Assembly (NCBI RefSeq): GCF_001644605.1
Contig: NZ_CP011388.1
Location: 830,501-894,500, forward strand
Reading direction: 5' to 3'
DNA length: 64,000 nucleotides
Source of the DNA: Paenibacillus swuensis
GTDB taxonomy: Bacteria > Bacillota > Bacilli > Paenibacillales > DY6
Shown here: positions 9,009-17,592 of the stretch, in pieces
Numbering within the stretch: the stretch's first letter is position 1
Layout: each line of letters opens with the position of its first letter
Made by a program: the position numbers and the translations under genes
Notes under the pieces: generated by a model
The model's input: the letters and a program-made list of their open reading frames with translations, nothing else
What the model was told of the DNA's origin: nothing
Databases searched by the model: none

Positions 9009-9408
9009 CTTGACCCGCTCCCTTCCCGTATTTGTTCTCCAGCACATGCATGAACAGCTTCTTCAGCTCATTCGCTCGGTACTGGGCTCGGATCCCGGTA
9101 TCCACCGCCGCTTCCAGCGCCTCGGTTACTTCCTTGAGCCGAAATTTGTCGAGGTTGCCGGTCTCGATTTTGCTGACAAAAGTGCCCGTGCCCTGCTTCG
9201 TCCGCAGCAACCCCTCGTTCTCCAGATCCTGATATACCCTCCGGATGGTGATGACGCTGCAAGAAAGCTCTTGAGCAAATTCGCGAATCGATGGCAACAG
9301 CGTTCCCTCGGGCAGTTGGCCGTTAATGATCAAGCCGCGGAGCTGCACTTCTATCTGATGATAAAGCGGTTCCGGGCTGTCCTCTTTCAATTGGATCGGT
9401 ATGCGCAT
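9001..9408 (-). CDS. GntR-family regulator, YtrA subfamily
   Basis: The 135-residue protein has an N-terminal winged helix of the GntR type (PLYHQIEVQLRGLIINGQL, LPSIREFAQELSCSVITIRR, GTGTFVS). A short C-terminal helical segment of about 50 residues takes the place of a large effector domain, the hallmark of the YtrA subfamily. YtrA proteins repress their own ABC-transporter operon and are relieved by cell-envelope stress. It sits second in the operon, 39 bases after the permease gene and overlapping the ATPase gene. The palindrome at 10174-10212 upstream of the first gene is its likely operator. Confidence 0.9.
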   Translation of the reverse strand: MRIPIQLKEDSPEPLYHQIEVQLRGLIINGQLPEGTLLPSIREFAQELSCSVITIRRVYQDLENEGLLRTKQGTGTFVSKIETGNLDKFRLKEVTEALEAAVDTGIRAQYRANELKKLFMHVLENKYGKGAGQDE

Positions 9409-9447
9409 GGGGGTCCACCTGCCTTGCTGTTTACTGTAGTTATCATG

Positions 9448-10158
9448 TTATCTGAACTCCCTGCGGTAAAGATGACGTATTGTGATGTGATATCCCGCGT
9501 ACCATGTGAGACATCCAATGAGAATGGACACGGCCGGCAGCAGGGGACCGTACTGAACTTGGCCTTGGATCAGGTGCTGCGTAATGCTCCAATTCAAGAC
9601 TCCGGCCACGATTACCACGATCAAAAGGAGAATGGTCATGACGAAATTCGTCATAAGATATCGCTTCCCGGAGTAGCCCAATTCATAGTATACATAGCAG
9701 GCCGACATGATCATGGAGTAACCGACAAGGGTAATTGTGAAGCCGATATATGGAATCAGGGTTAAAGCACCGTTCATCCTCTCCGTCAAAAAGTAAAGTA
9801 CCGTGAACAACGTTAACGTGTTATAAATCGTGCATATGATGATATTGAGGAACCGGGCCAGAACCACCTCTTCAATGCGGATCGGCATGGTGCGATATAG
9901 CGCCATCCGCTTCGTAAACGTGTCATTCTTTATATAATTGAGGTAATCCTTCGTAAACGAGATGCCGAGCACGGATGGAAAGATGACAATCAACAAATCC
10001 GGCGCGATGCTCCATTGATCTTCCTCCACATGCAGGAGCCCGCCTAGGATGAGCACAAAGTACATGCCTCCCAGGAACGTCCACAGAAAACTCCACTTGT
10101 TCACCTTCAAATCTCGCTTGGTCATGAACCACGCGTTGCGCATCATGGTCTTGGTCAT
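9448..10158 (-). CDS. ABC transporter permease of the YtrA-type operon
   Basis: The product has about 236 residues and six hydrophobic segments (about 20-42, 50-70, 100-125, 135-160, 172-195, 200-220 from the chosen start). The ATG at 10158 is chosen because GAGGGTG lies 6 bases upstream and because the longer reading would run into the operator. It matches no named permease closely but has the six-helix size and position expected for the membrane partner of the YtrB-like ATPase. It is the first gene of the operon. Substrate unknown. Confidence 0.75.
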   Translation of the reverse strand: MTKTMMRNAWFMTKRDLKVNKWSFLWTFLGGMYFVLILGGLLHVEEDQWSIAPDLLIVIFPSVLGISFTKDYLNYIKNDTFTKRMALYRTMPIRIEEVVLARFLNIIICTIYNTLTLFTVLYFLTERMNGALTLIPYIGFTITLVGYSMIMSACYVYYELGYSGKRYLMTNFVMTILLLIVVIVAGVLNWSITQHLIQGQVQYGPLLPAVSILIGCLTWYAGYHITIRHLYRREFR

Positions 10159-10173
10159 TCTGATCACCCTCGC

Positions 10174-10212
10174 AGTGTATATACTGTATATATTTATATA
10201 CACAGTATACTC
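10174..10212. promoter_or_regulatory. Long AT-rich palindrome, candidate operator of the YtrA-type regulator
   Basis: TATACTGTATATA (about 10179-10191) and TATATACACAGTATA (about 10195-10209) form a near-perfect inverted repeat, with outer AGTGTATA and AGTATACT arms. It starts about 15 bases upstream of the first operon gene, the position expected for self-repression by a YtrA-type regulator. Confidence 0.65.
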
Positions 10213-10353
10213 AGACGGAGGGGAGGATGCAATAGTAATGTTGGATTATTTTGAGAAAAATTTGTTGGAGGTGGTAAAACAGGTCATAAAGAGGGGGGAA
10301 CGGTGGATGGTATTAGCCAAAGAGCAAGTGAATTCATGGTTTAGGTTAAGGGG

Positions 10354-11871
10354 TTAAGGAAGGTTTAAAGGGTTACGGGAAAGTGTCAGCTTCATGAGAT
10401 AATGCTTCAAGTCGACGATCCGATTCGTCTCCGGCCGCAGCTCACTCCCGCAGACGATGAAAGGAATCAGCGTATCCTCCTTGTGCAGGGAGCCGTGGGC
10501 ACCTCCTCCGACATGCGACGGAGAATAGCGATCCGCCAGTTCATAGCCGGGCTTTGCGGAAATGACCAAATAATCAACCGCATGGGAATGCAGCGCCGCT
10601 TGCAGCCTGCGCAATCCATCCGGGTAGGCGTCGTAAGTGATGCGGCCTTGGGCGATTCGGACATCGAGCACGCCCGGATAGCCCTCCAATGTCCAGGACT
10701 GCCCGTAGCCATCGGTCAATTCGCCGCCTTTTCTGTAGCTTAGCTTGGCACTTTCCGTACCGGTGGATAAAGCGCGAATCCATTCGCCGTCCCGCCAAGC
10801 GACGAAGCCGATTCGCTCTTCTGAGAGCAGCGGTTTCGCGACGTCTTCCCAAGGCATTTCGACTTTCAACTTATATAGATAGGCCATCGTTTCATTGACG
10901 GCCAGCACCAGTTCGGTCTCCGCCCGCACCTTGCCTCCGGTTCGATGCAGCTTGTATGCGCGCAATGTTTGGTCCAGCCGTACGATGGCTTGCTTCTTCC
11001 CCGACCGAATCTGCGACACCCCGCTGTCCCCCATCACAACGAAAACCGCCTGCTCCAAAGCCTCCTCCCGCGAGCCAAAAGCATCCATCAACCGCCCCAA
11101 CCGCTCATCCGCTTTCACGACCAGTTCCAGTCCCGGTGGTCCACTCTTATGCAATGGCTTGTCCAAATCGGGCATGTAAACATACAGGAAATCCGGCAGC
11201 ATGCTGCTCTGTATCAGATATTGGGCGCTATCCACCGCAAAATCGTCATTAAAGCCCATTCGAACCGCAGGGCCGTCGGATAAGTTAATTCGATCCTTCA
11301 GCGGATTCAGGAGAGATCCGAACGTGAGAAACTCCGGCCCCTTCACCTTCAATTGCTTCGGCAGCACAGTGAAGAGGCTCATCCACCAAGGAAACTTCAT
11401 CTCATGCTCGGATGATCCCCTGTAGATGATGCCGTTGATGGAACCGGATGTAGCACCGTGCTTCGCCAAATCTTCGTAGATGGTCGTGATTTCCTTGCTC
11501 AGGTGGCGCCTGTTCAACTCATGGATAGAGCTATGTAACACCTGATTAATTCCGTGCTGCCAGATCTCCTTCGCTCCGGTGCCGTAGTTGATGAGGCGCT
11601 GTTCTTCCTTGTCGTACCAGATCAGCCCCGGAACTCGGTGACGATCCGGGTATGCGCCGGTGAGCAGCGTGCAGTCAATCGCCACGGACATCGTGGGGAA
11701 CGAGCTGACCATCTCGGGATTCATAAATCCGTTCTCTATCAGATAGGAGAATGTGGGAAGGAGCCCCAGCTTTCGTCCTTGCTCTAAAGCATTCGTCAGA
11801 AGGGAGTCGATGACGAGGAGGAGCACTTTTTTGCCGTTACCCGTACCGAAATTCATGATTTTTTCCGTCAT
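10354..11871 (-). CDS. Alkaline-phosphatase-superfamily protein, type I phosphodiesterase/nucleotide pyrophosphatase-like
   Basis: The 505-residue protein opens with VLLLVIDSLLT (metal-binding Asp), then FPTMSVAIDCTLLTGAYPDRH, where the Thr of FPT matches the catalytic Thr/Ser of nucleotide pyrophosphatases. Later come MPDLDKPLHKSGP (Asp and His ligands) and a C-terminal AHGSLHKEDTLIPFIV with the last His. The conserved SDHG/GDHG motif reads GDSG here (MGDSGVSQI), replacing a normal metal-binding His by Ser. There is no signal peptide. It would hydrolyse phosphodiesters or phosphonates in the cytosol if active; the substitution makes its metal chemistry doubtful. It is a single gene. Confidence 0.8.
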   Translation of the reverse strand: MTEKIMNFGTGNGKKVLLLVIDSLLTNALEQGRKLGLLPTFSYLIENGFMNPEMVSSFPTMSVAIDCTLLTGAYPDRHRVPGLIWYDKEEQRLINYGTGAKEIWQHGINQVLHSSIHELNRRHLSKEITTIYEDLAKHGATSGSINGIIYRGSSEHEMKFPWWMSLFTVLPKQLKVKGPEFLTFGSLLNPLKDRINLSDGPAVRMGFNDDFAVDSAQYLIQSSMLPDFLYVYMPDLDKPLHKSGPPGLELVVKADERLGRLMDAFGSREEALEQAVFVVMGDSGVSQIRSGKKQAIVRLDQTLRAYKLHRTGGKVRAETELVLAVNETMAYLYKLKVEMPWEDVAKPLLSEERIGFVAWRDGEWIRALSTGTESAKLSYRKGGELTDGYGQSWTLEGYPGVLDVRIAQGRITYDAYPDGLRRLQAALHSHAVDYLVISAKPGYELADRYSPSHVGGGAHGSLHKEDTLIPFIVCGSELRPETNRIVDLKHYLMKLTLSRNPLNLP

Positions 11872-11956
11872 CGTTCTCTCTCCTGCCCATGGTTATGTAT
11901 ACCATAGTATGGTAAAAGAGGGTGCTCGCTATTCTCGGGTGAACCGGAGCGCAGGG

Positions 11957-12589
11957 TTACCTTCTCTGATCCGTGGCCATGCTTAGCGCGAGTCCGCCCA
12001 AGACGGTTGCCATGAACCAGCGTTGGATGTGGAGCCAGAACGGACGCTGACCGAACCACACCGCCACCTGTCCCGCGAACAGAACAATCAGCAGATTGAC
12101 CATGAAACTGATCGTGATTTGAGTGAACCCCAAGAGTCCCGTTTGAAGCACAAAGGATCCATGCTCCGGACTTTGAAATTGCGGCAGCAGCGTTACGTAA
12201 AGGACAGCAATCTTGGGGTTCAGCAAGCTGGTGAGGAGTCCAGTGAAATACAGCCTTCTGGGACGCTCCACCGGCAGAGTCTGCGCCTCAAGTATGGAGC
12301 GTGCTCCGGGCTTCACGGCATTCCAGGCTAACCACAACAAGTAGAAGGTGCCTGCCCATTTGATCGTATCGTATATTACAGGTACATGCTTGAACAGCAC
12401 CGACAATCCCATGACCGTAGCAACGACATAGACCAGAAATCCGGTGACGATCCCCAGCAAAGAGATGATGCCTGCGCGTTTGCCTTGGGTGATGGAACGG
12501 GAGATCAAGTAAATCATATTCGGTCCGGGTGAGCACACCATGCCTAGGGAAACGAGGGCAAACGCGGCCAAGCTGCCTATGTCGATCAT
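11957..12589 (-). CDS. LysE/RhtB-family amino-acid exporter
   Basis: The 210-residue protein has about six membrane helices. It has the RhtB hallmark near the N-terminus (VCSPGPNMIYLISRSITQG), GIVTGFLVY in helix 2, and LLTSLLNPKIAVLYVTLLPQF in the middle. LysE-family proteins export amino acids such as homoserine, threonine or lysine by proton exchange. AGGAGG stands just upstream of the ATG. It is not clearly in an operon, lying 85 bases after the phosphodiesterase-like gene in the opposite order of transcription. Substrate unknown. Confidence 0.9.
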   Translation of the reverse strand: MIDIGSLAAFALVSLGMVCSPGPNMIYLISRSITQGKRAGIISLLGIVTGFLVYVVATVMGLSVLFKHVPVIYDTIKWAGTFYLLWLAWNAVKPGARSILEAQTLPVERPRRLYFTGLLTSLLNPKIAVLYVTLLPQFQSPEHGSFVLQTGLLGFTQITISFMVNLLIVLFAGQVAVWFGQRPFWLHIQRWFMATVLGGLALSMATDQRR

Positions 12590-12765
12590 CTATATTCCTC
12601 CTGTGGCTCAACAAAGTTTCTTTGCTAGCTATAAGCATTACACTAATTGGAAGGACCCTGTCAACATTTTTCCAAGTATATTCACCAGAGTTAACAGCAC
12701 GCCAAGAGGTTACTACATTATATGAAACGAACTCAGAAGAACCTTAGCTTGGTATTTTAAAGTAT

Positions 12766-12954
12766 TCACAGTTTTAACGAATCCAGGAAATGCTTAAAGC
12801 ACGTTTGAGCCTGTTTCAAAGCATGTTTATCCATATAAGCATCGTCTCGATTCGTTAAAGTCCAGATCTTGTGAATAATCAGCTCTAAGGCTCGCCCAGA
12901 TTCGTTAAACATTTTTGGAGCTTGCCCGTTCGAGTACTCTACTAGCACCTCCAC
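12766..12954 (-). CDS. Possible small protein of unknown function
   Basis: A 62-codon reading frame starts at GTG and encodes a mainly helical, charged peptide ending QTCFKHFLDSLKL. GGTGGAGG is close to the start, so a start at the GTG 6 bases further in is also possible. It lies downstream of a terminator and has no recognised family. It may be real but support is weak. Confidence 0.3.
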   Translation of the reverse strand: MEVLVEYSNGQAPKMFNESGRALELIIHKIWTLTNRDDAYMDKHALKQAQTCFKHFLDSLKL

Positions 12955-12966
12955 CTACCCCACACA

Positions 12967-12998
12967 CAAAAAAACCAACCCTGCTAACACAGGATTGG
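12967..12998 (-). terminator. Terminator after the 13.0-14.0 kb gene pair
   Basis: CCAACCCTG (12975-12983) pairs with CAGGATTGG (12990-12998), one G-U pair, followed on the minus strand by TTTTTTTT. It closes the pirin-unknown gene pair. Confidence 0.8.
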
Positions 12999-13004
12999 CC
13001 CCCA

Positions 13005-13325
13005 CTACACCTTCTCGTTCGTATACGCTTTTCGTGAATCCACGCCGATCGTCAACACCTGATCCGCTTTATCATAACGCACATCCGGCGTCCTGCGGCC
13101 GTAATACCAGCATTTATTGTATTGAACGCCGTTCTCTTCTTCCATGTAGAACAGGTTCAGTTCATCTTTATAGCCCCGAACCAGATCGGCCACGTCCGCC
13201 GGCACCTGTTGAACCGTAAAGATCCAGCCCTCCACAGCCATCTCCACGTCAAAAGAGACCCCCGCACTCAACGTATTAAACAACATCCGCCCGGTTACAT
13301 GCTTAATCAACAGCTTCTTTTTCAT
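13005..13325 (-). CDS. Conserved-looking protein of unknown function
   Basis: The 106-residue soluble protein begins MKKKLLIKHVTGRMLF and contains alternating beta-like segments (SFDVEMAVEGWIFTVQQV) and a basic RRTPDVRYDK stretch. GGGAGG is 5 bases before the ATG, and the gene starts 17 bases after the pirin gene, so it is the second gene of a two-gene operon. I do not recognise the family. No signal peptide or membrane segment is visible. Confidence 0.6.
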   Translation of the reverse strand: MKKKLLIKHVTGRMLFNTLSAGVSFDVEMAVEGWIFTVQQVPADVADLVRGYKDELNLFYMEEENGVQYNKCWYYGRRTPDVRYDKADQVLTIGVDSRKAYTNEKV

Positions 13326-13342
13326 GAATGCCTCCCTTACCG

Positions 13343-14041
13343 TTAAGGCAGATCGATCAAAAGAAACATCGACGCCTGTTCTGCCGTAATCTGAAGCTCT
13401 GACGTCTCTGTGATTCTGGCAGCGTCGCGTCTGGCCAGAACTTCGCCGCTGCCCAGCTTGAGCTCGCCTTCAATGACCGAGATATAGATGCGTCGGTTCG
13501 GCTCCTGCTTGAAATCAAGCGATGACCCCGGCGTTAATTCCGAAATATACATCGTCAAATCCTGATGAATATGCGCGATGCCCTCGCCGGATTGTTTGGA
13601 GACGATTGGCAACAACGCATTCTGCGCTTTGGCTATATCGTATCGGGTAGCTTCATAGGAAGGGGCAAGCTCACGCTGATCCGGGGTAAACCAGATTTGC
13701 ATGATGTGCACTTCTTCTTCGCCCGGGTTGACCTCGGAATGAATAATGCCCGTGCCTGCCGTCATGCGCTGCACTTCACCGAACGTCGTCGTGACCGTGT
13801 TGCCTTCGCTGTCTTCATGCTTCAGGTGACCCTTCAGCACAACGGAGACGATCTCCATCTCGCGGTGCGGATGCGCGCCGAAGCCTTTGCCGCCGTGAAT
13901 AATATCGTCATTAAATACGCGAAGCGGCCCGAACCCGATGTTGTCTGGATCATAATAGTCTCCGAACGAAAAACTGAAATTACTCTGCAACCAACCCAAA
14001 TCCCCTGAGTGCCGTGATGATGCGGGATACAGCTGAATCAT
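13343..14041 (-). CDS. Pirin-family bicupin protein
   Basis: The 232-residue protein has the pirin N-terminal cupin with metal ligands in FGAHPHREMEIVS and AGTGIIHSEVN, preceded by VFNDDIIHGGKGFG. A second cupin half carries SSLDFKQEPNRRIYISVIEGEL. Bacterial members such as YhhW have quercetinase activity or bind partner enzymes; the natural role is usually unknown. Start: ATG after GGAGGGTGAGG. It forms an operon with the small unknown gene downstream. Confidence 0.9.
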   Translation of the reverse strand: MIQLYPASSRHSGDLGWLQSNFSFSFGDYYDPDNIGFGPLRVFNDDIIHGGKGFGAHPHREMEIVSVVLKGHLKHEDSEGNTVTTTFGEVQRMTAGTGIIHSEVNPGEEEVHIMQIWFTPDQRELAPSYEATRYDIAKAQNALLPIVSKQSGEGIAHIHQDLTMYISELTPGSSLDFKQEPNRRIYISVIEGELKLGSGEVLARRDAARITETSELQITAEQASMFLLIDLP

Positions 14042-14240
14042 CGTTCCTCACCCTCCATGTATATATCTATATATTGCTGCTTTCCTTAACATACCATACT
14101 TAGCCCCGTTAAGAGAAATGTCTCAGCAATTTTCATGCCACTCCGTCCAAAAAGAGACAGGACCCCAACTCTCAGAATGCTTAAATCGTTGCCCCGCATG
14201 TTGCACAAGTCGCCAGGTTCATGGATCCAACCACTCTACC

Positions 14241-14426
14241 TCTAAGGAACTCAGTTAGCGCTAATCGCTCATTTTAAACGTGTTTATTATTCTAACGAAC
14301 CCAGTTAGCGCTATTTATCTAAAATCCACCGAAAACTGGGCCAAAACAGCAATTAGCGTGATCTCAGTTCCTTGGAGCAGGAAAAGGGTGTGTTTAAGCA
14401 AATTAGCGTGTCCTGAGTTCCTTAGA
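14241..14426. repeat. Four-copy palindromic intergenic repeat (two direct, two inverted)
   Basis: Units of about 25 bases with the core GGAACTCAGTTAGCGCTAAT lie at 14241-14265 and 14291-14315, and in reverse at 14351-14376 and 14401-14426. Spacing is about 50, 60 and 50 bases. The layout can fold into a large cruciform. The rest of the 14042-14575 gap has no gene I can support. Confidence 0.7.
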
Positions 14427-14528
14427 ATGTTAGAGCGTTATCGTACATCCGAGAGCTTCCCCTTCCACCAACTAGATCATTACGTGCATCTTGGCACACG
14501 CATTACGCACACACGCACCCACACGCAT

Positions 14529-14562
14529 AAAAAAAAAGCCGACCGCATCACGGCCGACTTCA
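14529..14562 (-). terminator. Terminator after the ctaG-DUF420 pair
   Basis: On the minus strand GTCGGCCG and CGGTCGGC form an 8-bp stem with two G-U pairs around GATG, followed by a run of nine T. It lies 14 bases after the DUF420 stop codon. Confidence 0.75.
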
Positions 14563-14575
14563 TCATTCAATTGCA

Positions 14576-15034
14576 TTACATCCCAAAAATCGCGTCAATC
14601 AAAGACTTCTTATGCTCCGTCGGATAGATAATGTACAGAATCAGATAAACCGACAGCCCCGTGATCGCGGTAATAAACCAGATAATCGAGGTAAATCGGC
14701 CGATTTTTCGATGTTTGGCGTACTTCTCTTTATAGCCGAGCACCAACGTAACGATTCCGAACACCCCCGCGGTCGTGGCCAGCACGATGTGGAACAACAG
14801 GAACACCAGATAATAAGGCTTCAACCAATCCGGGCCCGCGTAAGGCGTACTACCCAGAATAAACACGCGAAGCAAATACATGATGAAGAAGATTAACGCC
14901 GCTAACGCACCCAGCTGCATAACACGTTTGTGGGCTTCCCGATTGCCTTTAATGATTAACACCCAACCAATCGCGACAAGAATCGCACTGATCACAATAA
15001 AGGAGGTGGATATGAAGGGTAGAATTTGAAACAA
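14576..15034 (-). CDS. DUF420 membrane protein (CtaM/YozB-like), oxidase assembly
   Basis: The 152-residue protein has four predicted helices (about 5-27, 40-60, 78-100, 117-138) and conserved histidines near them, including HKRVMQLG, LLFHIVLA and HRKIGRF. This is the DUF420 layout. The Staphylococcus member CtaM is needed for heme-copper oxidase maturation. The only in-frame starts after the ctaG stop are TTG (15034) or CTG (15043); GGAGAAAGG upstream fits the CTG better. The gene is 23 bases after ctaG, a context that supports a role in cytochrome oxidase assembly. Confidence 0.8.
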   Translation of the reverse strand: MFQILPFISTSFIVISAILVAIGWVLIIKGNREAHKRVMQLGALAALIFFIMYLLRVFILGSTPYAGPDWLKPYYLVFLLFHIVLATTAGVFGIVTLVLGYKEKYAKHRKIGRFTSIIWFITAITGLSVYLILYIIYPTEHKKSLIDAIFGM

Positions 15035-15057
15035 AAGATTCAGCTGCCTTTCTCCTG

Positions 15058-15954
15058 TTAAATAGGTTGTCCGTTCCGGGTGATGTTCTCTTCCTTATTC
15101 TCACGCTTGAACCATTGTCTGAACACATAGGCCAAAATAACGCCAAACACCGCTTCTTGCAGCAATTTCATCAGCGTACCGCCCAGTTGCTGATCGTCCA
15201 GCGGCGACATCAGGTTAAACACCGTGGACGGCCCGCCTTCGAACATCTTCAGCAAGTCGGCCGGGTTGCCAGGCACACAGTATCCCATAGCGTCCGCCCA
15301 TACCTTCGGATCGTTGTACACCGCGTACATAGGATCGCCGGCAAAAATAATCAGCGCGCATGAAGGGGTCAACAGCAACCCGTTCAGGAAAATATAGCCC
15401 ATCTTCCGAAGCTCGGTCAATCGGTTATATTCCGGAACCGGGCACATAATATGCCACCACATCATGAACGCGGCTACGAGAAGCGCCAGGTAATACGCCG
15501 TGTGTAAAGCATAATTCGTCATAATCGTATCATGCACCTGCGGAATATGGTAGAACGAGAACATCGTATTGAATAATACCGCCGTAAAGATCGGGTGCAT
15601 TAGCGCACGGTTCTGTGGATTTCCCAGTTTACGCAGGAAAGGTCTCCAAATCCATGCCGGAATGCCCAGCAAGATTAACGGAGGCACGATAATGTAAGAA
15701 ATCGACATCACTAACATATGAAAAGTAAACATCAAATGTCCCATTAAATCCAGCGGACCGCCTTGCACGAGATAGAACAAGAATAATCCTGTATAAAACA
15801 GCGTTTGCTGCCTCTTCGTGACAGGCACGGAATCCTTGAAGCGATTACGCTGAGGTCCGGTCAGAAGCCAGTAACTTGCTGCAATGAATAGCATGAAGAT
15901 CATAAAGAAAGGGCTGAATAAAGCCGTATAGCCAAACACATCAAGTCCCCACAT
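15058..15954 (-). CDS. ctaG: Cytochrome caa3 oxidase assembly factor CtaG
   Basis: The 298-residue polytopic protein has about seven helices and CtaG-family features: FYLVQGGPLDLMGHLMFTFH, with two histidines, WWHIMCPVPE, and PSCALIIFAGDPMY. CtaG helps build the copper centre of caa3 oxidase. GGAGG precedes the ATG. In many bacilli it follows ctaF directly; here it lies about 7.5 kb downstream of ctaF on the same strand, separated by a sugar-transport locus. Confidence 0.92.
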   Translation of the reverse strand: MWGLDVFGYTALFSPFFMIFMLFIAASYWLLTGPQRNRFKDSVPVTKRQQTLFYTGLFLFYLVQGGPLDLMGHLMFTFHMLVMSISYIIVPPLILLGIPAWIWRPFLRKLGNPQNRALMHPIFTAVLFNTMFSFYHIPQVHDTIMTNYALHTAYYLALLVAAFMMWWHIMCPVPEYNRLTELRKMGYIFLNGLLLTPSCALIIFAGDPMYAVYNDPKVWADAMGYCVPGNPADLLKMFEGGPSTVFNLMSPLDDQQLGGTLMKLLQEAVFGVILAYVFRQWFKRENKEENITRNGQPI

Positions 15955-16035
15955 CTCTAGTCCTCCTTTCTCTTATCATTGTACTGGAACCCGACAATAA
16001 TTCCTAATTACAAATTCATGAACATTCTTCCTCTG

Positions 16036-17592
16036 TCAAAAAAATTTATGCCTGTACTCCAGCGGAGAGATCCCCTCTAACTCACGAAATGTCCTGGCGA
16101 ATTGTTTCGGGTTGTCGTAGCCTACCTTTTGCCCCACTTCAAATACCTTGTCATCCGTCTGTTGCAGCAGTTCCTTCGCCTTGAGGATCCGAATCCGCTT
16201 CAGGTAGTTCACGAAGTTTTCCCCGGTGTAGGATTTGAACGATTGGCTGAAATACGTATAGTTCAAGGAGACGTGATTCGACACCATGGTCATGCTGAGT
16301 TCCTTATTGTAGTTGGCATGGATGTACTCCAAGGCTTTCTTCATTTCCTTCTGGTCCAAATGCACGGATTTCAGGCCGTTAATATACTCGTTCAGCAGCA
16401 TGAGCAGGTTCTCAACATCGTGTAAGTATTCGTGGAACGTACCGCAGCTGTACATATTGCCGACTTTCTTGTACATCTTCAGAATATCGACGGACTCCTC
16501 GCCGTATACGTGAAACACCCGGTCGAACACCAGCTCGTTGAGCGCTGTGCTGATCGCTTCCAGGTCTTCAATGTCCCATGTGTTCATCTTCGCGACGTCC
16601 AGCACCTCGAGCAGCAAAGACCGCATCTGTTTATCCCGATGGGTGCCGAGCATATTGGCAATGCGCCGGATATTCTCGAGCGGCAGATCCTCCTGCCTGG
16701 GCCTACCGCTGATGCTTCCATAGGAAATCATCACGGCCTTGGGATGAAGGAAGCCGTATTTCAGCGCTGTCTTAGCCTGAAGGTAACTCTGCCGGAGGGC
16801 GCCCAGATCCGCGCTGCGGTTGCTGATCCCGATGAGGGCGCGTTGAAACGGCTGATCCTGCAGACCGGCGGCCAGCTTCCGGTAAATCTCCGCATCGTTA
16901 GCGATGAGCACGAGATTACCGTCCCGGTCGGTCAGATGCACGGCACAGGCGCCTTCATCCGCGCCGTCCCTCATAAACCGTTCCATGCGTGACAACAACG
17001 CGTCATAATGAAGGTTTCGGTAGTCTCCCTCGCCGTGCCTGAGCACACCGACGTGATACCCTTGCGCGAAGTCCTGCAGGCCGATGCGCTCACAAATCTC
17101 AAGCACCTTAGCCGGAGACATCCCCTCATCCATCAGGATATTGCCCAGCTGACTTGCGCGCAACTGCTCCAGCACGCTGTCGCTTTCCTGAAGCCGGGAA
17201 GCCGTCTCCTCTCCGCGCAACAATTCCGCCTCGGTGCGGCGAACAGCTTCAACCAGCTCATCGCGCTTAATAGGCTTGAGCAGATACTCTTTCACTTCGA
17301 AGCGGATCGCTTCCTTCGCGTATTGAAAGTCGTCGTGCCCGCTTAAGATCAGCACGGCGGGCTTTCTTGGCGACGTCTGCAGCTTGCGAATCAGCGCGAG
17401 ACCGTCCATCCCAGGCATCCGGATATCGGTGATCACGATATCCGCCGGCGCCGCCAGATGGTCCGCCAGCGCTTCCTCACCGTCAGCCGCCATCACCGTG
17501 GTGAATCGTCCGGGTAACGCGCGCTGCACCATCGCTTCCACACCCAGCCGAATCTGTTTCTCATCGTCTACAATCAGCAGTTTACGCATCAT
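16036..17592 (-). CDS. AraC-type response regulator, YesN-like
   Basis: The 518-residue protein has a receiver domain (1-about 125) with acidic pocket VDDEK, phosphoacceptor Asp56 in VITDIRMPG, and Lys in LLKPI. A long linker follows, then two AraC-type helix-turn-helices at about 415-515 (KELSMTMVSNHVSLNYTYFSQSFK and KVFEVGQKVGYDNPKQFARTFR). It overlaps its sensor kinase gene by 11 bases. YesMN pairs sense extracellular sugars or transporter complexes and activate the neighbouring solute-binding protein operon, here the genes at 19583-23275. Confidence 0.92.
   Translation of the reverse strand: MMRKLLIVDDEKQIRLGVEAMVQRALPGRFTTVMAADGEEALADHLAAPADIVITDIRMPGMDGLALIRKLQTSPRKPAVLILSGHDDFQYAKEAIRFEVKEYLLKPIKRDELVEAVRRTEAELLRGEETASRLQESDSVLEQLRASQLGNILMDEGMSPAKVLEICERIGLQDFAQGYHVGVLRHGEGDYRNLHYDALLSRMERFMRDGADEGACAVHLTDRDGNLVLIANDAEIYRKLAAGLQDQPFQRALIGISNRSADLGALRQSYLQAKTALKYGFLHPKAVMISYGSISGRPRQEDLPLENIRRIANMLGTHRDKQMRSLLLEVLDVAKMNTWDIEDLEAISTALNELVFDRVFHVYGEESVDILKMYKKVGNMYSCGTFHEYLHDVENLLMLLNEYINGLKSVHLDQKEMKKALEYIHANYNKELSMTMVSNHVSLNYTYFSQSFKSYTGENFVNYLKRIRILKAKELLQQTDDKVFEVGQKVGYDNPKQFARTFRELEGISPLEYRHKFF

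Noticed and set aside
8127-9047. Longer start for the YtrB-like ATPase
   Set aside because: The extension lies within the GntR gene, has no ribosome site and lacks family similarity.
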